A model generated the notes under the pieces. The model ran no database searches, had not been told where the DNA came from, and was given only the letters and a program-made list of their open reading frames with translations. Below, in pieces: positions 45,013 to 53,720 of a stretch of 64,000 bases of DNA. The stretch's first letter is position 1; each line of letters opens with the position of its first letter. Source of the DNA: Rhizobium esperanzae (GTDB taxonomy: Bacteria; Pseudomonadota; Alphaproteobacteria; Rhizobiales; Rhizobiaceae); assembly GCF_014197615.1 (NCBI RefSeq), contig NZ_JACIFY010000004.1, positions 1 to 64,000 on the forward strand, read 5' to 3'. A program made the position numbers and the translations under genes.

Positions 45013-46145
45013 CAGCCCCGTTCCTCCAGATGTCTATCAAGAATCGACGCCAACTCGTTCATTCGCGACTTGTAGGTGTGATCCTTCAGTGTCCTAGCCT
45101 GACCGGCCTTCGCGATAAGGTCAGCCTCGTCGGGGTGTTCCATGTAATAGCGGATAAGTTCCGCGGCTTCCTGAGGGCTGGAATAGACAACCACTTCCTT
45201 GCCGACCTCGAAAATCTCACCGAGATTGTCTTTCCTATCGGTTATGAGCAACGATCCGACACCCGTCGCCTCGTAAAGCCGCATATTGTTGGCATTGTTT
45301 TCGGCAACGTTGATATGCCGGTTAAGCGTGATCCGGCTGCGGGCCAGAGCGCGATACATGTCCGGGCCCCAAACTTCGCCGTTATGACGTTTTCGAATTG
45401 GAGATGAGCGCGGAAGCGTCCTGGCGCCGTAGCCGAAAAACTGTATCGGCGTGGTATTGGCAAGATGTTCGAGCAGCGGGATCGCCTTGCCATGATGACG
45501 GCTTATGCCGCCGACGAAGCTCACGGGTACGTCGCGGGGGACATTCCCGAGAATATCCAGCACCCGGGTATCAAAGCCGATCCGGAAATATTCGGATTTT
45601 ATGCCCATCTCGTGGAACCGGGGCACAAAATGGGGAAAGGACGTCAGAATGAGATCATAGGGACGCAAAAAGCCGTCCGGCGGCAACGGACAAGCGATCT
45701 GGCCCACGATGAGTGGCACCGTCTTTTTCAGCTCAATCAACGCATGAGGTGGGAAAAAGCTGAGATCCTGGCAATAGAGCACATCCGGCTTGAACGCGCG
45801 GACGCGCGCCATCGCGACCTCAAGCAAACCGGGGAGTGCCGCCAGGCGCGCCCCGACATAGGGCAACCTGAAAAACCGATGCGGAAGCTTCATCGCCCAT
45901 GGGCTGAACGGCTCACTGTTCTCTTCTGCCCAGGCCGATTGAAGCGGAACACAATTGCCGATGATATCGAGGACCTCGCAACCCTGGTCCTTCAAGTGGC
46001 GTGAATAGAAATCGGACGTCCCGAACGCTGCCTCGAGCAGGGAAGCCGTCTGCTTTTCGGAGGAAGCCGACCTCAAATCCCGATTGCGACGATAATGCAT
46101 CGTCAGAAATCGGGAATAGTAGGTATCGAACACGGCAATCCGCAT
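45012..46145 (-). CDS. Glycosyltransferase, CgeB-like GT-B type
   Basis: The 377-residue protein resembles the CgeB/Glyco_trans_1_2 group. The N-terminal half begins MRIAVFDTYYSRFL. The C-terminal half carries VPVSFVGGISRHHGKA near residue 227, the ARSRITLNRHINVAENNAN segment, LYEATGVGSLLITDR and a VYSSPQEAAELIRYYM end. The conserved MRLYEATGVG segment matches the donor-binding region of this group. It is in the middle of the long operon, 12 bp downstream of a methyltransferase. Sugar specificity is unknown. Confidence 0.84.
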   Translation of the reverse strand: MRIAVFDTYYSRFLTMHYRRNRDLRSASSEKQTASLLEAAFGTSDFYSRHLKDQGCEVLDIIGNCVPLQSAWAEENSEPFSPWAMKLPHRFFRLPYVGARLAALPGLLEVAMARVRAFKPDVLYCQDLSFFPPHALIELKKTVPLIVGQIACPLPPDGFLRPYDLILTSFPHFVPRFHEMGIKSEYFRIGFDTRVLDILGNVPRDVPVSFVGGISRHHGKAIPLLEHLANTTPIQFFGYGARTLPRSSPIRKRHNGEVWGPDMYRALARSRITLNRHINVAENNANNMRLYEATGVGSLLITDRKDNLGEIFEVGKEVVVYSSPQEAAELIRYYMEHPDEADLIAKAGQARTLKDHTYKSRMNELASILDRHLEERG

Positions 46146-46157
46146 GGCGTTAAAATC

Positions 46158-47165
46158 CTAGTTCCTTGGAGCGGAAAGACGGAGTTCTACCAACAGACTA
46201 TCGCCCTGCCCCATCGCATCCAGAGCCCGGTTCCCAAATCCCATCATGACACCTGCAAGGCGTGCGCCGCGCGAAACAGCGACGTTGCGAAGTTTTTGAA
46301 TAAGGCTCGGCGGCATCTGAGAATTGTCGCTTTCCGACCAGGTATTGGACGCCTTTCCTTCCTGGCGCTGCTCCCGCGAGGTCCTGAGCTGAAGCACCGA
46401 CCAGAGATTGGGAGTGATGGTCCTGATCCGCTCGACATCGTAACCGGATTTCCGCGCAAGCAGAGCAAAAGAAGTTCGATTGAAATGGTTCTGATGGTAT
46501 GGAATGTGCCAGTTGATCCAGCGCTCCTTCCACAGTTTACGGTGAAAGGAACCCGTATTCGGAAAGGCCAATATGACGCGTCCGCCGCTGTTGAGACGGC
46601 CTTTCAGAGCCGCAAGCATCGCGAGCGGATCGGGCACATGTTCGATGACCTGGTTCAGCACGATGAGATCGAACTTCTGGTCGTGGAATGGCACATCATA
46701 GATATTGCCGATATGAACGCGTAAGGCATATTTCTCGGCGATCGTTCGCACGTTCGGATCAGCCTCGATCCCCCAGCAGTCGACACCAAGCGTACGCATC
46801 TCCAGAAGAGAGAGACACGAGCCGCAGCCGATATCGAGCACCTTTTGCCCCGGCTTGGCAAGATAATGCCCCTGGTTATCGGTCCCGGCTATCCATCGGC
46901 GAAATCCGGCGAGCGGTCTTTGGACGAGCGCAGCCTCTTTCTCCAGCGCAACGAAGTCGATCTCACGACGGGGATAATAGTTGCTGTAGAGCGCGGGCAG
47001 ATCTTCTTCTGTCAGGCGTGGCGCGGTCGACATGTGACCGCAGGAAACGCATCGGTCTATCGCATAAACTCCGGGGCAGCCGTATCGGTCGTCGCTGATC
47101 CGCTCGATAAAAGTTCGCATCTTCGATCCGCACGCGATGCATTGCTGATGCTGGCCGCCGCTCAT
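46158..47165 (-). CDS. Class I SAM-dependent methyltransferase with N-terminal zinc ribbon
   Basis: The 335-residue protein has an N-terminal Cys-rich segment (CIACGSK at about residue 8 and CVSCGHM near 40) that probably binds zinc. The methyltransferase core follows, with motif I VLDIGCGSCLSLLEMR near 115 and motif IV FDLIVLNQVIEHVPDPL near 170. RVILAFPNTGSFHRKLW is typical of the Methyltransf_23 type found in glycan loci. The start was placed at the ATG at 47165, giving a 4-bp overlap with the upstream GT2 gene. A second enzyme with the same architecture lies at 48055, so two similar but distinct methylations may occur. Confidence 0.86.
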   Translation of the reverse strand: MSGGQHQQCIACGSKMRTFIERISDDRYGCPGVYAIDRCVSCGHMSTAPRLTEEDLPALYSNYYPRREIDFVALEKEAALVQRPLAGFRRWIAGTDNQGHYLAKPGQKVLDIGCGSCLSLLEMRTLGVDCWGIEADPNVRTIAEKYALRVHIGNIYDVPFHDQKFDLIVLNQVIEHVPDPLAMLAALKGRLNSGGRVILAFPNTGSFHRKLWKERWINWHIPYHQNHFNRTSFALLARKSGYDVERIRTITPNLWSVLQLRTSREQRQEGKASNTWSESDNSQMPPSLIQKLRNVAVSRGARLAGVMMGFGNRALDAMGQGDSLLVELRLSAPRN

Positions 47166-48040
47166 ATCATTCCTTCCTTTTGTTTCGCCAATGACCTCCA
47201 CGTCGAAAACGCGCGGCTACACGAGAAATACGCCATTCGAACAGGTGCGGTCATGCGTTGCACCGGTGTGCCGACAAGCGAATAAAAAATCAGGCGCTGA
47301 AACACGTTATGAGGCGAACGCCTACCGAAGAACTGCTTCCACCATGAAAGTCTGGACGTATCATTTCCATATATCGGAGGCGAATAGACGATTGCATTGC
47401 TGCTGACAACCAGTGGCACGCCTGCGCGGGCGAAACGCATGGCGATTTCGTAGTCAGCCATGTAGTGCGGCAGAAGCGACGGCCGCATGCCGCCATATTT
47501 CCTAAACAGATGCGCAGGATAGAGCGTTCCCCGGCCACTCAACGCATCGACGCGATAGTGGCTGTTGGGCGACCGTTTTTCCGTTTCATTCAATTCCGAG
47601 AGCAGGTCCCATACGGCAAGCCTGTTGATGTTGACCTTAGCCCCGATACTGACCAAAGGTGGGTCACGTCCCTCTTCATGGATGACGCTTCCGACCGCGG
47701 CGTCACCATTTTCCTTCGACGTTCGGATCAAGGTTTCAATATAATGATCGCCAAACCACGTATCATTATTGAGGAACAGGATGTAATCTTCCGCCTGAGA
47801 CGACGGAAGCACGCGTTTCAGCCCTTCCTCGATGGCTCCTCCCCACCAAAGATTGCCGTCGCCCCGGATTTCAACCACGTCGCCCTGCGACTGTAGATAC
47901 TCCGCCGTTCGATCGGTCGAACCGTCGTTGACGACTATCATCCTCAGTTTCGGTGCAATGCTCTGAGCACGCAGAGAAGTGAGAACACGCCTTGTGTGTT
48001 CGAGACGATTAAAAACCGGGATCAGGACATACACGATCAT
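47162..48040 (-). CDS. Glycosyltransferase family 2
   Basis: The 292-residue GT-A enzyme begins MIVYVLIPVFNRLEHTRRVL and has IVVNDGSTDRTAEYL near residue 36 and the metal-binding region YILFLNNDTWFGDHY near 88. The acceptor region HYMADYEIAMRFARAGV with the catalytic acidic residues lies near 190. It lacks transmembrane helices, so it acts at the cytoplasmic face on lipid-linked glycans. It sits between two methyltransferases in the operon. This rhamnosyl-transferase-like GT2 subtype (VFNRLEHTRRVL) is common in O-antigen loci; specificity is not deducible. Confidence 0.88.
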   Translation of the reverse strand: MIVYVLIPVFNRLEHTRRVLTSLRAQSIAPKLRMIVVNDGSTDRTAEYLQSQGDVVEIRGDGNLWWGGAIEEGLKRVLPSSQAEDYILFLNNDTWFGDHYIETLIRTSKENGDAAVGSVIHEEGRDPPLVSIGAKVNINRLAVWDLLSELNETEKRSPNSHYRVDALSGRGTLYPAHLFRKYGGMRPSLLPHYMADYEIAMRFARAGVPLVVSSNAIVYSPPIYGNDTSRLSWWKQFFGRRSPHNVFQRLIFYSLVGTPVQRMTAPVRMAYFSCSRAFSTWRSLAKQKEGMI

Positions 48041-48054
48041 TGCAGCGCGAGAAC

Positions 48055-49041
48055 CTATTGCTTCTGAAGCAGGACAAGATGTGTTTGACCCACCAGCTTG
48101 TCTTTGGCGCTCTGAAAGGTCGTTGCCATTTGCATTTCCGTGACTCTCTCCCCGAGCCTCTTTAATTCGACATCACGCTCCTTCTGATAGCCGAACAATC
48201 GATAAAGGACGCGATCGAGTAGGCTCGGCTTTCGCGGCGGAGGCGGAGGAGCAAGGAAATTACCCAAATAAGATCTATAGTGTGCAAAGCGAAGAGGCTC
48301 TTGATGGACCTGCTCCAACTTGAGGGAGAAGAGGGCCTCCATGTTCTTGAAGGCTTTCTTCGAAAAGCCCATTACGTGGTGGGGAGGCATATCGAGAAGA
48401 ACTTTTTCGGCCTCTGTGAAATATCCTTCCGGATCAGGTACTGCGAACAACAGGTAGCCGCCCGGCCTCAAAAGCCGCAAGGACTGTTCAATGAATTCGC
48501 GTGGCGCAGGCAAATGCTCCAGAACCTCGAACGCCGAGACAACGTCGAAACAGCCTTCACCTAGTGTCTCCATCGCCTCGCTGGTAACGTCAAGGCCGAT
48601 GGCTCTGCAATCGGCAATCGCCTGAGGGTTGAATTCCAAGCCCTTCACGTCGTAGCGATTCTTGATTCGAACGAGGAAGTGGCCTTGGCCGCAGCCGACC
48701 TCCAACACCCTCTTTATCCCGTCTAGACCGGCGAGAATTTCCGCCGCGACGTCAAACTCCCATTTGTCCTTCTCGTAATACCAGGAAAAGCGGCTCGAAA
48801 GTTCATTATAAAACTCACCGTCTCCCGCCAGCGTCGTTGCGGGGTCGAAAAATCTCAAGTCACAGTCGAAACACCGAAACTGATGCGCTACGCCCTCAAT
48901 GCCAAGCCGACTGAACGGTTCAAAGCCAAACCCCTTCTGCCAATCCGCTTTCAAAACGTCCACGTCGAACCAGCGGTGCAATCCGATTTGCTTTCCCGCA
49001 CACAATGGGCAGGATTGGGGATGGTTTTCCAATGAACTCAT
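48055..49041 (-). CDS. Class I SAM-dependent methyltransferase with N-terminal zinc ribbon
   Basis: The 328-residue protein has the CPLCAGKQIGLH and FRCFDCDLRFFDP zinc-ribbon pairs in the first 65 residues. The SAM-binding core shows VLEVGCGQGHFLVRIK near 112 and FDVVSAFEVLEHLPAPREF near 165. A C-terminal tail contains a coiled-coil-like stretch (KERDVELKRLGERVTEMQMA). The architecture matches that at 46158, though the sequences differ clearly. Its ATG overlaps the stop codon of the TIGR04325 gene by 4 bp. It probably methylates a sugar or a lipid-linked intermediate; this is inferred from the locus. Confidence 0.86.
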   Translation of the reverse strand: MSSLENHPQSCPLCAGKQIGLHRWFDVDVLKADWQKGFGFEPFSRLGIEGVAHQFRCFDCDLRFFDPATTLAGDGEFYNELSSRFSWYYEKDKWEFDVAAEILAGLDGIKRVLEVGCGQGHFLVRIKNRYDVKGLEFNPQAIADCRAIGLDVTSEAMETLGEGCFDVVSAFEVLEHLPAPREFIEQSLRLLRPGGYLLFAVPDPEGYFTEAEKVLLDMPPHHVMGFSKKAFKNMEALFSLKLEQVHQEPLRFAHYRSYLGNFLAPPPPPRKPSLLDRVLYRLFGYQKERDVELKRLGERVTEMQMATTFQSAKDKLVGQTHLVLLQKQ

Positions 49042-49904
49042 TCTTTATTCTCGCTGATTTTGGGCGACTGCAGGGCAACATCGTATTGCGAACCGTTCAG
49101 CACGAACAAATAACCGGACTCCTGCAGGTTCCGATTTTCTCGATCATTTTCGACCGTGGAACAGGACGCTGGAAATTTTGAGACGAGCGTGTAGCTCGAC
49201 TCCATGTAATTTAGAAATTTGGATTCACTGAAAATCCACGTCGGTATGACAGCAGAGAATATATCAGCCGATACATGTTGGCGCGTCAGGGCGTCGTCTA
49301 GGCAGCCTGAAAACAACGTTCTGTCAAACACAACCATCGGGACCTTTGAAGCTTTTACGGCCTCCAGGATATCGTAAGGCCTCTCGACGTATTGTAGGGA
49401 ACTAGAGAAAAGGACTATATCCGGGATCTCCGTCGCCAACGCTTGGCGCATATCAGAATAGAAGCTAACTTGGCTATCTCGGAATAGATGTTTTCCTTGT
49501 TCAACAAACGTCTGTTGCTCAACGATCACCCAATTGATCTGAGAAACAGCCTGCAGGAAGGGCCGATTTTGGAAAAAGGTCGTGCCGAGCCCACCTCCGA
49601 AATCAAGAACGTTAAGCGCGCCGCGCCCATTCGAAGCCCATAAAAGGGCAGTTGCGATCGGGAAAGCATATTGTCTGGTCTCGAACGTAATCGAATCGCG
49701 TTCGTAAGCCTTCCGTCCACTCAGGACTTCGGTCGTGCCGTAAGCGACTCTCTGTGCGATGTTCGGATCTGAATAGCCGGGCAAGCCTGCCTTTGCTTCT
49801 TCCCAAGTTGGGAATTCACCGATGTAACCGGTTTGGCCTTGAAGGCCGGGTGGATCCCTGGGTTTAAAAAAACGGCGCACCAGCGAAAAGATACGAGCGC
49901 GCAT
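49038..49904 (-). CDS. TIGR04325-family putative methyltransferase
   Basis: The 288-residue protein fits the TIGR04325 (LIC12133) family found in polysaccharide clusters. Its marks are a GYIGEFPTWEEAKAGLPGY segment near residue 26, the glycine-rich LNVLDFGGGLGTTFFQNR near 98, WVIVEQQTFVEQGKHLF near 125, and DIVLFSSSLQYVERPYDIL near 160. The DFGGGLG loop resembles a SAM-binding motif I, but activity is unproven for the family. Base composition is noticeably AT-richer than the left half of the window, which suggests transfer. It is 1 bp from the MptE-like gene. Confidence 0.82.
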   Translation of the reverse strand: MRARIFSLVRRFFKPRDPPGLQGQTGYIGEFPTWEEAKAGLPGYSDPNIAQRVAYGTTEVLSGRKAYERDSITFETRQYAFPIATALLWASNGRGALNVLDFGGGLGTTFFQNRPFLQAVSQINWVIVEQQTFVEQGKHLFRDSQVSFYSDMRQALATEIPDIVLFSSSLQYVERPYDILEAVKASKVPMVVFDRTLFSGCLDDALTRQHVSADIFSAVIPTWIFSESKFLNYMESSYTLVSKFPASCSTVENDRENRNLQESGYLFVLNGSQYDVALQSPKISENKE

Positions 49905-49905
49905 A

Positions 49906-50784
49906 TCACTGCACCTTGTCTTGCGAGAGCAGCAGGTTCAGCGGTATCCGTTCGAACTCATCGAGTTCGCCGCCTATCCCTGCATTAATTATGCGGATGC
50001 CGTTGGCGGAGGCGATCGTCGCCAGCCGGCGATACTGGCGCCAGAGACGGGCAAGGCTTTGAAATGTGTCGTAGTTAGGGGACAGGATCTTCCCTTCGGA
50101 AGTTACCGAGAAATCCGTATCGGCTTGTGTCTTCAAATCGAAGGCATAGGTATAATATCCGCTTCGCCAGCTGTCGTGATCGACGCCGAGCAGGACGATA
50201 TTTTCGAAGCCCATATGCATGGCGATCATCAAAGCGAGCACCGGAACAGAATCGATCCGTGGTATCGGCTTTGCAATGTCGATAATGGAAGTGTCACTGA
50301 TTTCGTCGAAACTCGTTCGAAGAGCTACGTAGTGCACTTTACGACCGGCAAACAGTTTGCGCTCGGCGACGATGCCGGCTTCGGTTTCGTTCAGAAACAG
50401 GTCTGCCTCACCAAGATTTTCATGCATCTCGGTAAACCAGCGCGCAACCTGATCCTCAGTCATGGTGCCATAGGTTATCTGCGGAACGACATGGTATTTC
50501 GGTGCGAAGCGCATAAAGCCGGCATGAAGATAACCATTCGATACGCTTATTACGGTCTCCCCTTCAAGCACCGTCAGATCCAAGGCCTTCACACTAGGAC
50601 CGTTACCCACGATAAAGCAGCGCCGGCCCTGATGACGTCCCGCCAGCTTTCGATTGGCCTTCAAAGTCTGCAGAATGGGTCCGGAGAGTTCGGCCCGCTG
50701 TTTATGTCTGCGCCTCAATTCATGCACGCCGTATGGAAGCAGCATGGAGGCGAAGGTCATGACCTTCTTCAAGGCTGAAGCCAC
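49906..50784 (-). CDS. MptE/DUF115-like protein, possible nonulosonate transferase
   Basis: The 292-residue protein contains GRRCFIVGNGPSVKALDL near residue 52, the GNGPS motif of the DUF115/MptE-like group that also occurs in Maf flagellin glycosyltransferases. FENIVLLGVDHDSWRSGYY near 195 follows the family's second motif. Some DUF115 proteins transfer pseudaminic or legionaminic acid. Here NeuB, a cytidylyltransferase and a PseG-like hydrolase lie just upstream in the same operon, so a CMP-nonulosonate transferase is a reasonable but unproven guess. It uses a GTG start at 50784 preceded by GAGGTG, and overlaps the PIG-L gene by 16 bp. Confidence 0.78.
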   Translation of the reverse strand: MASALKKVMTFASMLLPYGVHELRRRHKQRAELSGPILQTLKANRKLAGRHQGRRCFIVGNGPSVKALDLTVLEGETVISVSNGYLHAGFMRFAPKYHVVPQITYGTMTEDQVARWFTEMHENLGEADLFLNETEAGIVAERKLFAGRKVHYVALRTSFDEISDTSIIDIAKPIPRIDSVPVLALMIAMHMGFENIVLLGVDHDSWRSGYYTYAFDLKTQADTDFSVTSEGKILSPNYDTFQSLARLWRQYRRLATIASANGIRIINAGIGGELDEFERIPLNLLLSQDKVQ

Positions 50785-51401
50785 TTCACCACCTCGAAGA
50801 CTTCAGCGTATTTGACACCGATGCGCTGGCCGGCGTTCTCGGCTTCATTGCGGAAGAAGCTCACCCATTTCCGCCCGGTGCGCTCCATCTCGGATTCATG
50901 GGCAAGGATCGCTTTTTCCTTCTGATCCCAATGGGCGGTAATGTCGACGTAGAAATTCCCCCGGAAATCGACGGTCGAATGATACCAGTTGCTGCGATAC
51001 ATCAGCAGGCGGGGCACATGGCGGCAGCTGTGCAGCGATGCGCGCGACAGTGCCAGGTGGTCATGGTGGATGTCGCCGACCCAGTGCGTATAGACCATAT
51101 CGATCTTCAGATCCTGCACCAGCTTGAGGATCTCGATATTCAGCGGGTCGACGAACTCGATCTGGAGCGTCTTGAACTCGCCGCAGAACATCTTGTGGAC
51201 GCCGAGGATTTCCATCGCAGCATCCGCTTCCGCTCTGGCGACCTGGCTGCTGCGCACGGACTGGTCATATTGGTTGGAAAAGCCGGATACGGTCGCGACA
51301 TAGACGTAAACGGTGTCGCCGTTTGCTGTGTGGCGCGCCAATGCACCACCGCAGCCGAGCTCAACGTCGTCAAAATGGGCACCGATCGCGAGAATATTCA
51401 T
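50769..51401 (-). CDS. PIG-L/LmbE-family deacetylase
   Basis: The 210-residue enzyme has the zinc motif AIGAHFDDVELGCGG at residues 5-19 (AHxDDxE) and the third ligand region in WVGDIHHDHLALSRA near residue 110. PIG-L proteins remove N-acetyl groups from sugars such as GlcNAc linked to lipids or nucleotides. The true start is the ATG at 51401, which overlaps the wbqC-type gene stop codon by 4 bp; a TTG two codons upstream is less likely. In this locus it may free an amino group for a different acyl or formyl substituent. That is inference. Confidence 0.9.
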   Translation of the reverse strand: MNILAIGAHFDDVELGCGGALARHTANGDTVYVYVATVSGFSNQYDQSVRSSQVARAEADAAMEILGVHKMFCGEFKTLQIEFVDPLNIEILKLVQDLKIDMVYTHWVGDIHHDHLALSRASLHSCRHVPRLLMYRSNWYHSTVDFRGNFYVDITAHWDQKEKAILAHESEMERTGRKWVSFFRNEAENAGQRIGVKYAEVFEVVKWLQP

Positions 51402-52099
51402 TTGCAACTCCAGAGCAGGTCACGCGTGCCTGCAATACCACAATTCAGCAGTGTGTCGAGAATACTGAGATAGGGAATGAAATCGCCGAACGGCTGTGGA
51501 TAAACCGGATGGACGAATTGCTGCCATTCGATCTCGATTCCGGCTGCCGCAAACAGTTCCGGCCGCATATAGTCGCGCGCGCCGAGACCCGAGAGATAAC
51601 GCGTCGCTCCCACTTTGCCCAGCAATTCGACAAGCAACTCGTTCCTGTGACCCTCGGGGCTTAGAGTGCTCGATTGCACCATCGGCATGGTGATTTCAAG
51701 CATATCCAGAATACCGTCGAGGAAATGCATATTGAAATCGGCCAAGAGGTCGAACCGCTTGCCGTAAAGGGCTTCGATGCGGGGAAAGACTTCGCTCCAG
51801 CCGGCGGACTTGCGATAGTTTTCACGCAGCAGCGAAAGGTTCTGGTCTATCCATCCGGTGCCGGGTGCCAGTTCCACCGCATTGATCGGTGTACCGAAGC
51901 TTGGCTTTCTGATTCCGACGGTGAGCCAGCGGTCGCCTTGTGCCGTCTTTATCTTGTCACGGTGCGTCCAGCTTTTGCTCGTGCCGTGGACGAACTGAAC
52001 GTGATCCAGAACGATGTAGAGGTCGGCATTCAGGAAACGCTGAAAAAAGCCTAGATAGGATGCAAAATCCGGTTGATGGATCACCACTGTCAGGGTCAT
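51398..52099 (-). CDS. WbqC-family protein
   Basis: The 233-residue protein begins TVVIHQPDFASYLGFFQRFL and contains YIVLDHVQFVHGTSKSWTHR, which identify the WbqC family. Members occur in O-antigen and capsule loci, often beside PIG-L deacetylases and aminosugar genes. They are suspected N-acyltransferases or amide-forming enzymes, but none is well characterised in my knowledge. Four-base overlaps link it to the PseG-like gene upstream and the deacetylase downstream, so the three are probably translated together and may act on the same sugar. Confidence 0.88.
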   Translation of the reverse strand: MTLTVVIHQPDFASYLGFFQRFLNADLYIVLDHVQFVHGTSKSWTHRDKIKTAQGDRWLTVGIRKPSFGTPINAVELAPGTGWIDQNLSLLRENYRKSAGWSEVFPRIEALYGKRFDLLADFNMHFLDGILDMLEITMPMVQSSTLSPEGHRNELLVELLGKVGATRYLSGLGARDYMRPELFAAAGIEIEWQQFVHPVYPQPFGDFIPYLSILDTLLNCGIAGTRDLLWSCK

Positions 52100-53061
52100 G
52101 CAGCCAATCTTTCCAGCAAATCAGCGACTCGGCCAACCCCGCCAAGGTCGACCTTGGTCATGGCGGTCTCACTCATGCTCCTGATGGGAATTGCCTTTTC
52201 CAGGATGCCGAGATCAAAAGCGGAGTGATGACCGGCGAAAAACGCTGCTCCAAGCTCCTCGAGCGCCCGACCGACCGGGATTTCAAAAGGCTCGTTTGCG
52301 ACCACGATGCAGGGCAGACCGGCCGCACACGCTTCGAAGGGTGTGAGACCGCCCCCGGTAATCGCCAGATCGTGCCCGTACATCTCCGCCGCAAGCGACG
52401 GCACCTGGTTCAGCAATCTGAACCGATCCGGCGCAGCCGCCGCGACGACCTCTTCAAGCTCCGCCATGTGCTGGAAGCTCGGGCCTGTTACGATGGTGAC
52501 AGGAAAGGGCTTTCTGCTCAGCCATCTGGCGACGCGAACCGTCACTCCGTAAGTATCGGCGCCGCCGAGCGTGACAAGTATCGATGCAAGCTTTTCCCGA
52601 ACTCGGCGATACCTGGCGATTTCGGGATTGAGTATCATGTACTCCACCCCCAGCCGCACATCCCTGCCTTTGAGACCCTCCGTCTTCTCGAACAGGAGAG
52701 CGCAGATATTCAGGTCCGCAAGTGCCGCGCCATCACCACGATCATCAAAGGTAACAAGCTTGGCGCCCAGGCGCTTGATCGTCTCGCTATGGAACCGCTG
52801 CGTATTGAGGCGGTCGTTGATCCAGACCGGAGACGGAGCAGAGGCGTCGAGAAAATCCTTCTCCCATCCCGTTACGGCGGCGAGCTCATAAAGCGCCAGG
52901 TCAAACCCGCGCTCCCGGATGATTCTCAACGAATTCGGATGGTCGTTCGCCAAAAAACGGATCCGATAACCGCGTGAACGCAATTCGGTGGCGAGCGTCA
53001 GCGACCGAAAGAGATGACCCATGCCGCGTGCATGTGAACTTTCTATGCAGAAGACGAACAT
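52096..53061 (-). CDS. PseG/SpsG-like NDP-sugar hydrolase
   Basis: The 321-residue GT-B-fold protein has HARGMGHLFRSLTLATEL near residue 10, where PseG carries its G-x-GHxxR loop with the catalytic His. FDDRGDGAALADLNIC lies near 104, and the C-terminal nucleotide-binding AITGGGLTPFEACAAGLP near 255. PseG hydrolyses UDP-2,4-diacetamido sugars to the free sugar used by NeuB-type synthases. The start was placed at the ATG at 53061; it overlaps the cytidylyltransferase gene by 19 bp. Together with neuB and the cytidylyltransferase it forms a compact nonulosonate-type module. Exact substrate is unknown. Confidence 0.85.
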   Translation of the reverse strand: MFVFCIESSHARGMGHLFRSLTLATELRSRGYRIRFLANDHPNSLRIIRERGFDLALYELAAVTGWEKDFLDASAPSPVWINDRLNTQRFHSETIKRLGAKLVTFDDRGDGAALADLNICALLFEKTEGLKGRDVRLGVEYMILNPEIARYRRVREKLASILVTLGGADTYGVTVRVARWLSRKPFPVTIVTGPSFQHMAELEEVVAAAAPDRFRLLNQVPSLAAEMYGHDLAITGGGLTPFEACAAGLPCIVVANEPFEIPVGRALEELGAAFFAGHHSAFDLGILEKAIPIRSMSETAMTKVDLGGVGRVADLLERLAA

Positions 53062-53720
53062 AGTCTGATCGCTTCTTCCGTCCCGAGCCAATTTCCACCC
53101 GCCTGCGCTGCGAGCGCACGGGCGCGGCTCCAATCTTCCTCAGTATCCACCGTCAGGCGCAGCGCCGGAGAAATCTTGGCCGAGGGCACATCGAGCTGAC
53201 CGATCTTGAACAGTTCGGGCCGATCGGTGAAGTATTCATTCACGTGTTCGCGATGGTGCGGCAGCTTCCCCTCGCGGTGGCTGCGCGATAGGGCTTCGAA
53301 GGTAAATATCTCGGCGCCGACGCCGATAGGCAACTGGCCAAAGGCATGTGTGTAATCGAATCCCTGCTTTTGGTGCAGATCGATCAGCCTCTCGAGTTCT
53401 TCGATGTCGGTGAAAGGATTATCTGCGGTCAACCGCACGATATCCGACATCCCAAGCGATTTCGCGCATTGAAAATAACGATCGAGAACATCGGTTTCGT
53501 CGCCGCGAAAGCAACTGACGCCATGCTCAAGGCACCAGCCTTCGATAACATCGTTCTCGCTGGCGGACGATGTCGCAACGACAACCTTGGCCGGGCGCTT
53601 CAACATCTGAAGCCGATCAAGGACATGTCCGAGAAGCGGCTTTCCGGAAATGTCGCGAAGCACTTTTCCCGGCAGCCGCGTCGATCCCATCCGCGCCTGG
53701 ATAACGATCCCAAGCGTCAC
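53043..53720 (-). CDS. SpsF-like cytidylyltransferase
   Basis: The 225-residue nucleotidyltransferase has IVIQARMGSTRLPGKVLRDI near the N-terminus, the CMP-sugar synthetase signature of the SpsF/KdsB/NeuA group, and DIVRLTADNPFTDIEEL near residue 93. It should activate a nonulosonic acid as its CMP derivative. A GTG at 53720 is taken as start because it overlaps the neuB TGA (GTGA), the common coupling arrangement. A TTG at 53735 is possible but would extend into neuB. The SpsF type is more distant than true NeuA, so the sugar may be unusual. Confidence 0.88.
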   Translation of the reverse strand: MTLGIVIQARMGSTRLPGKVLRDISGKPLLGHVLDRLQMLKRPAKVVVATSSASENDVIEGWCLEHGVSCFRGDETDVLDRYFQCAKSLGMSDIVRLTADNPFTDIEELERLIDLHQKQGFDYTHAFGQLPIGVGAEIFTFEALSRSHREGKLPHHREHVNEYFTDRPELFKIGQLDVPSAKISPALRLTVDTEEDWSRARALAAQAGGNWLGTEEAIRLCSSSA

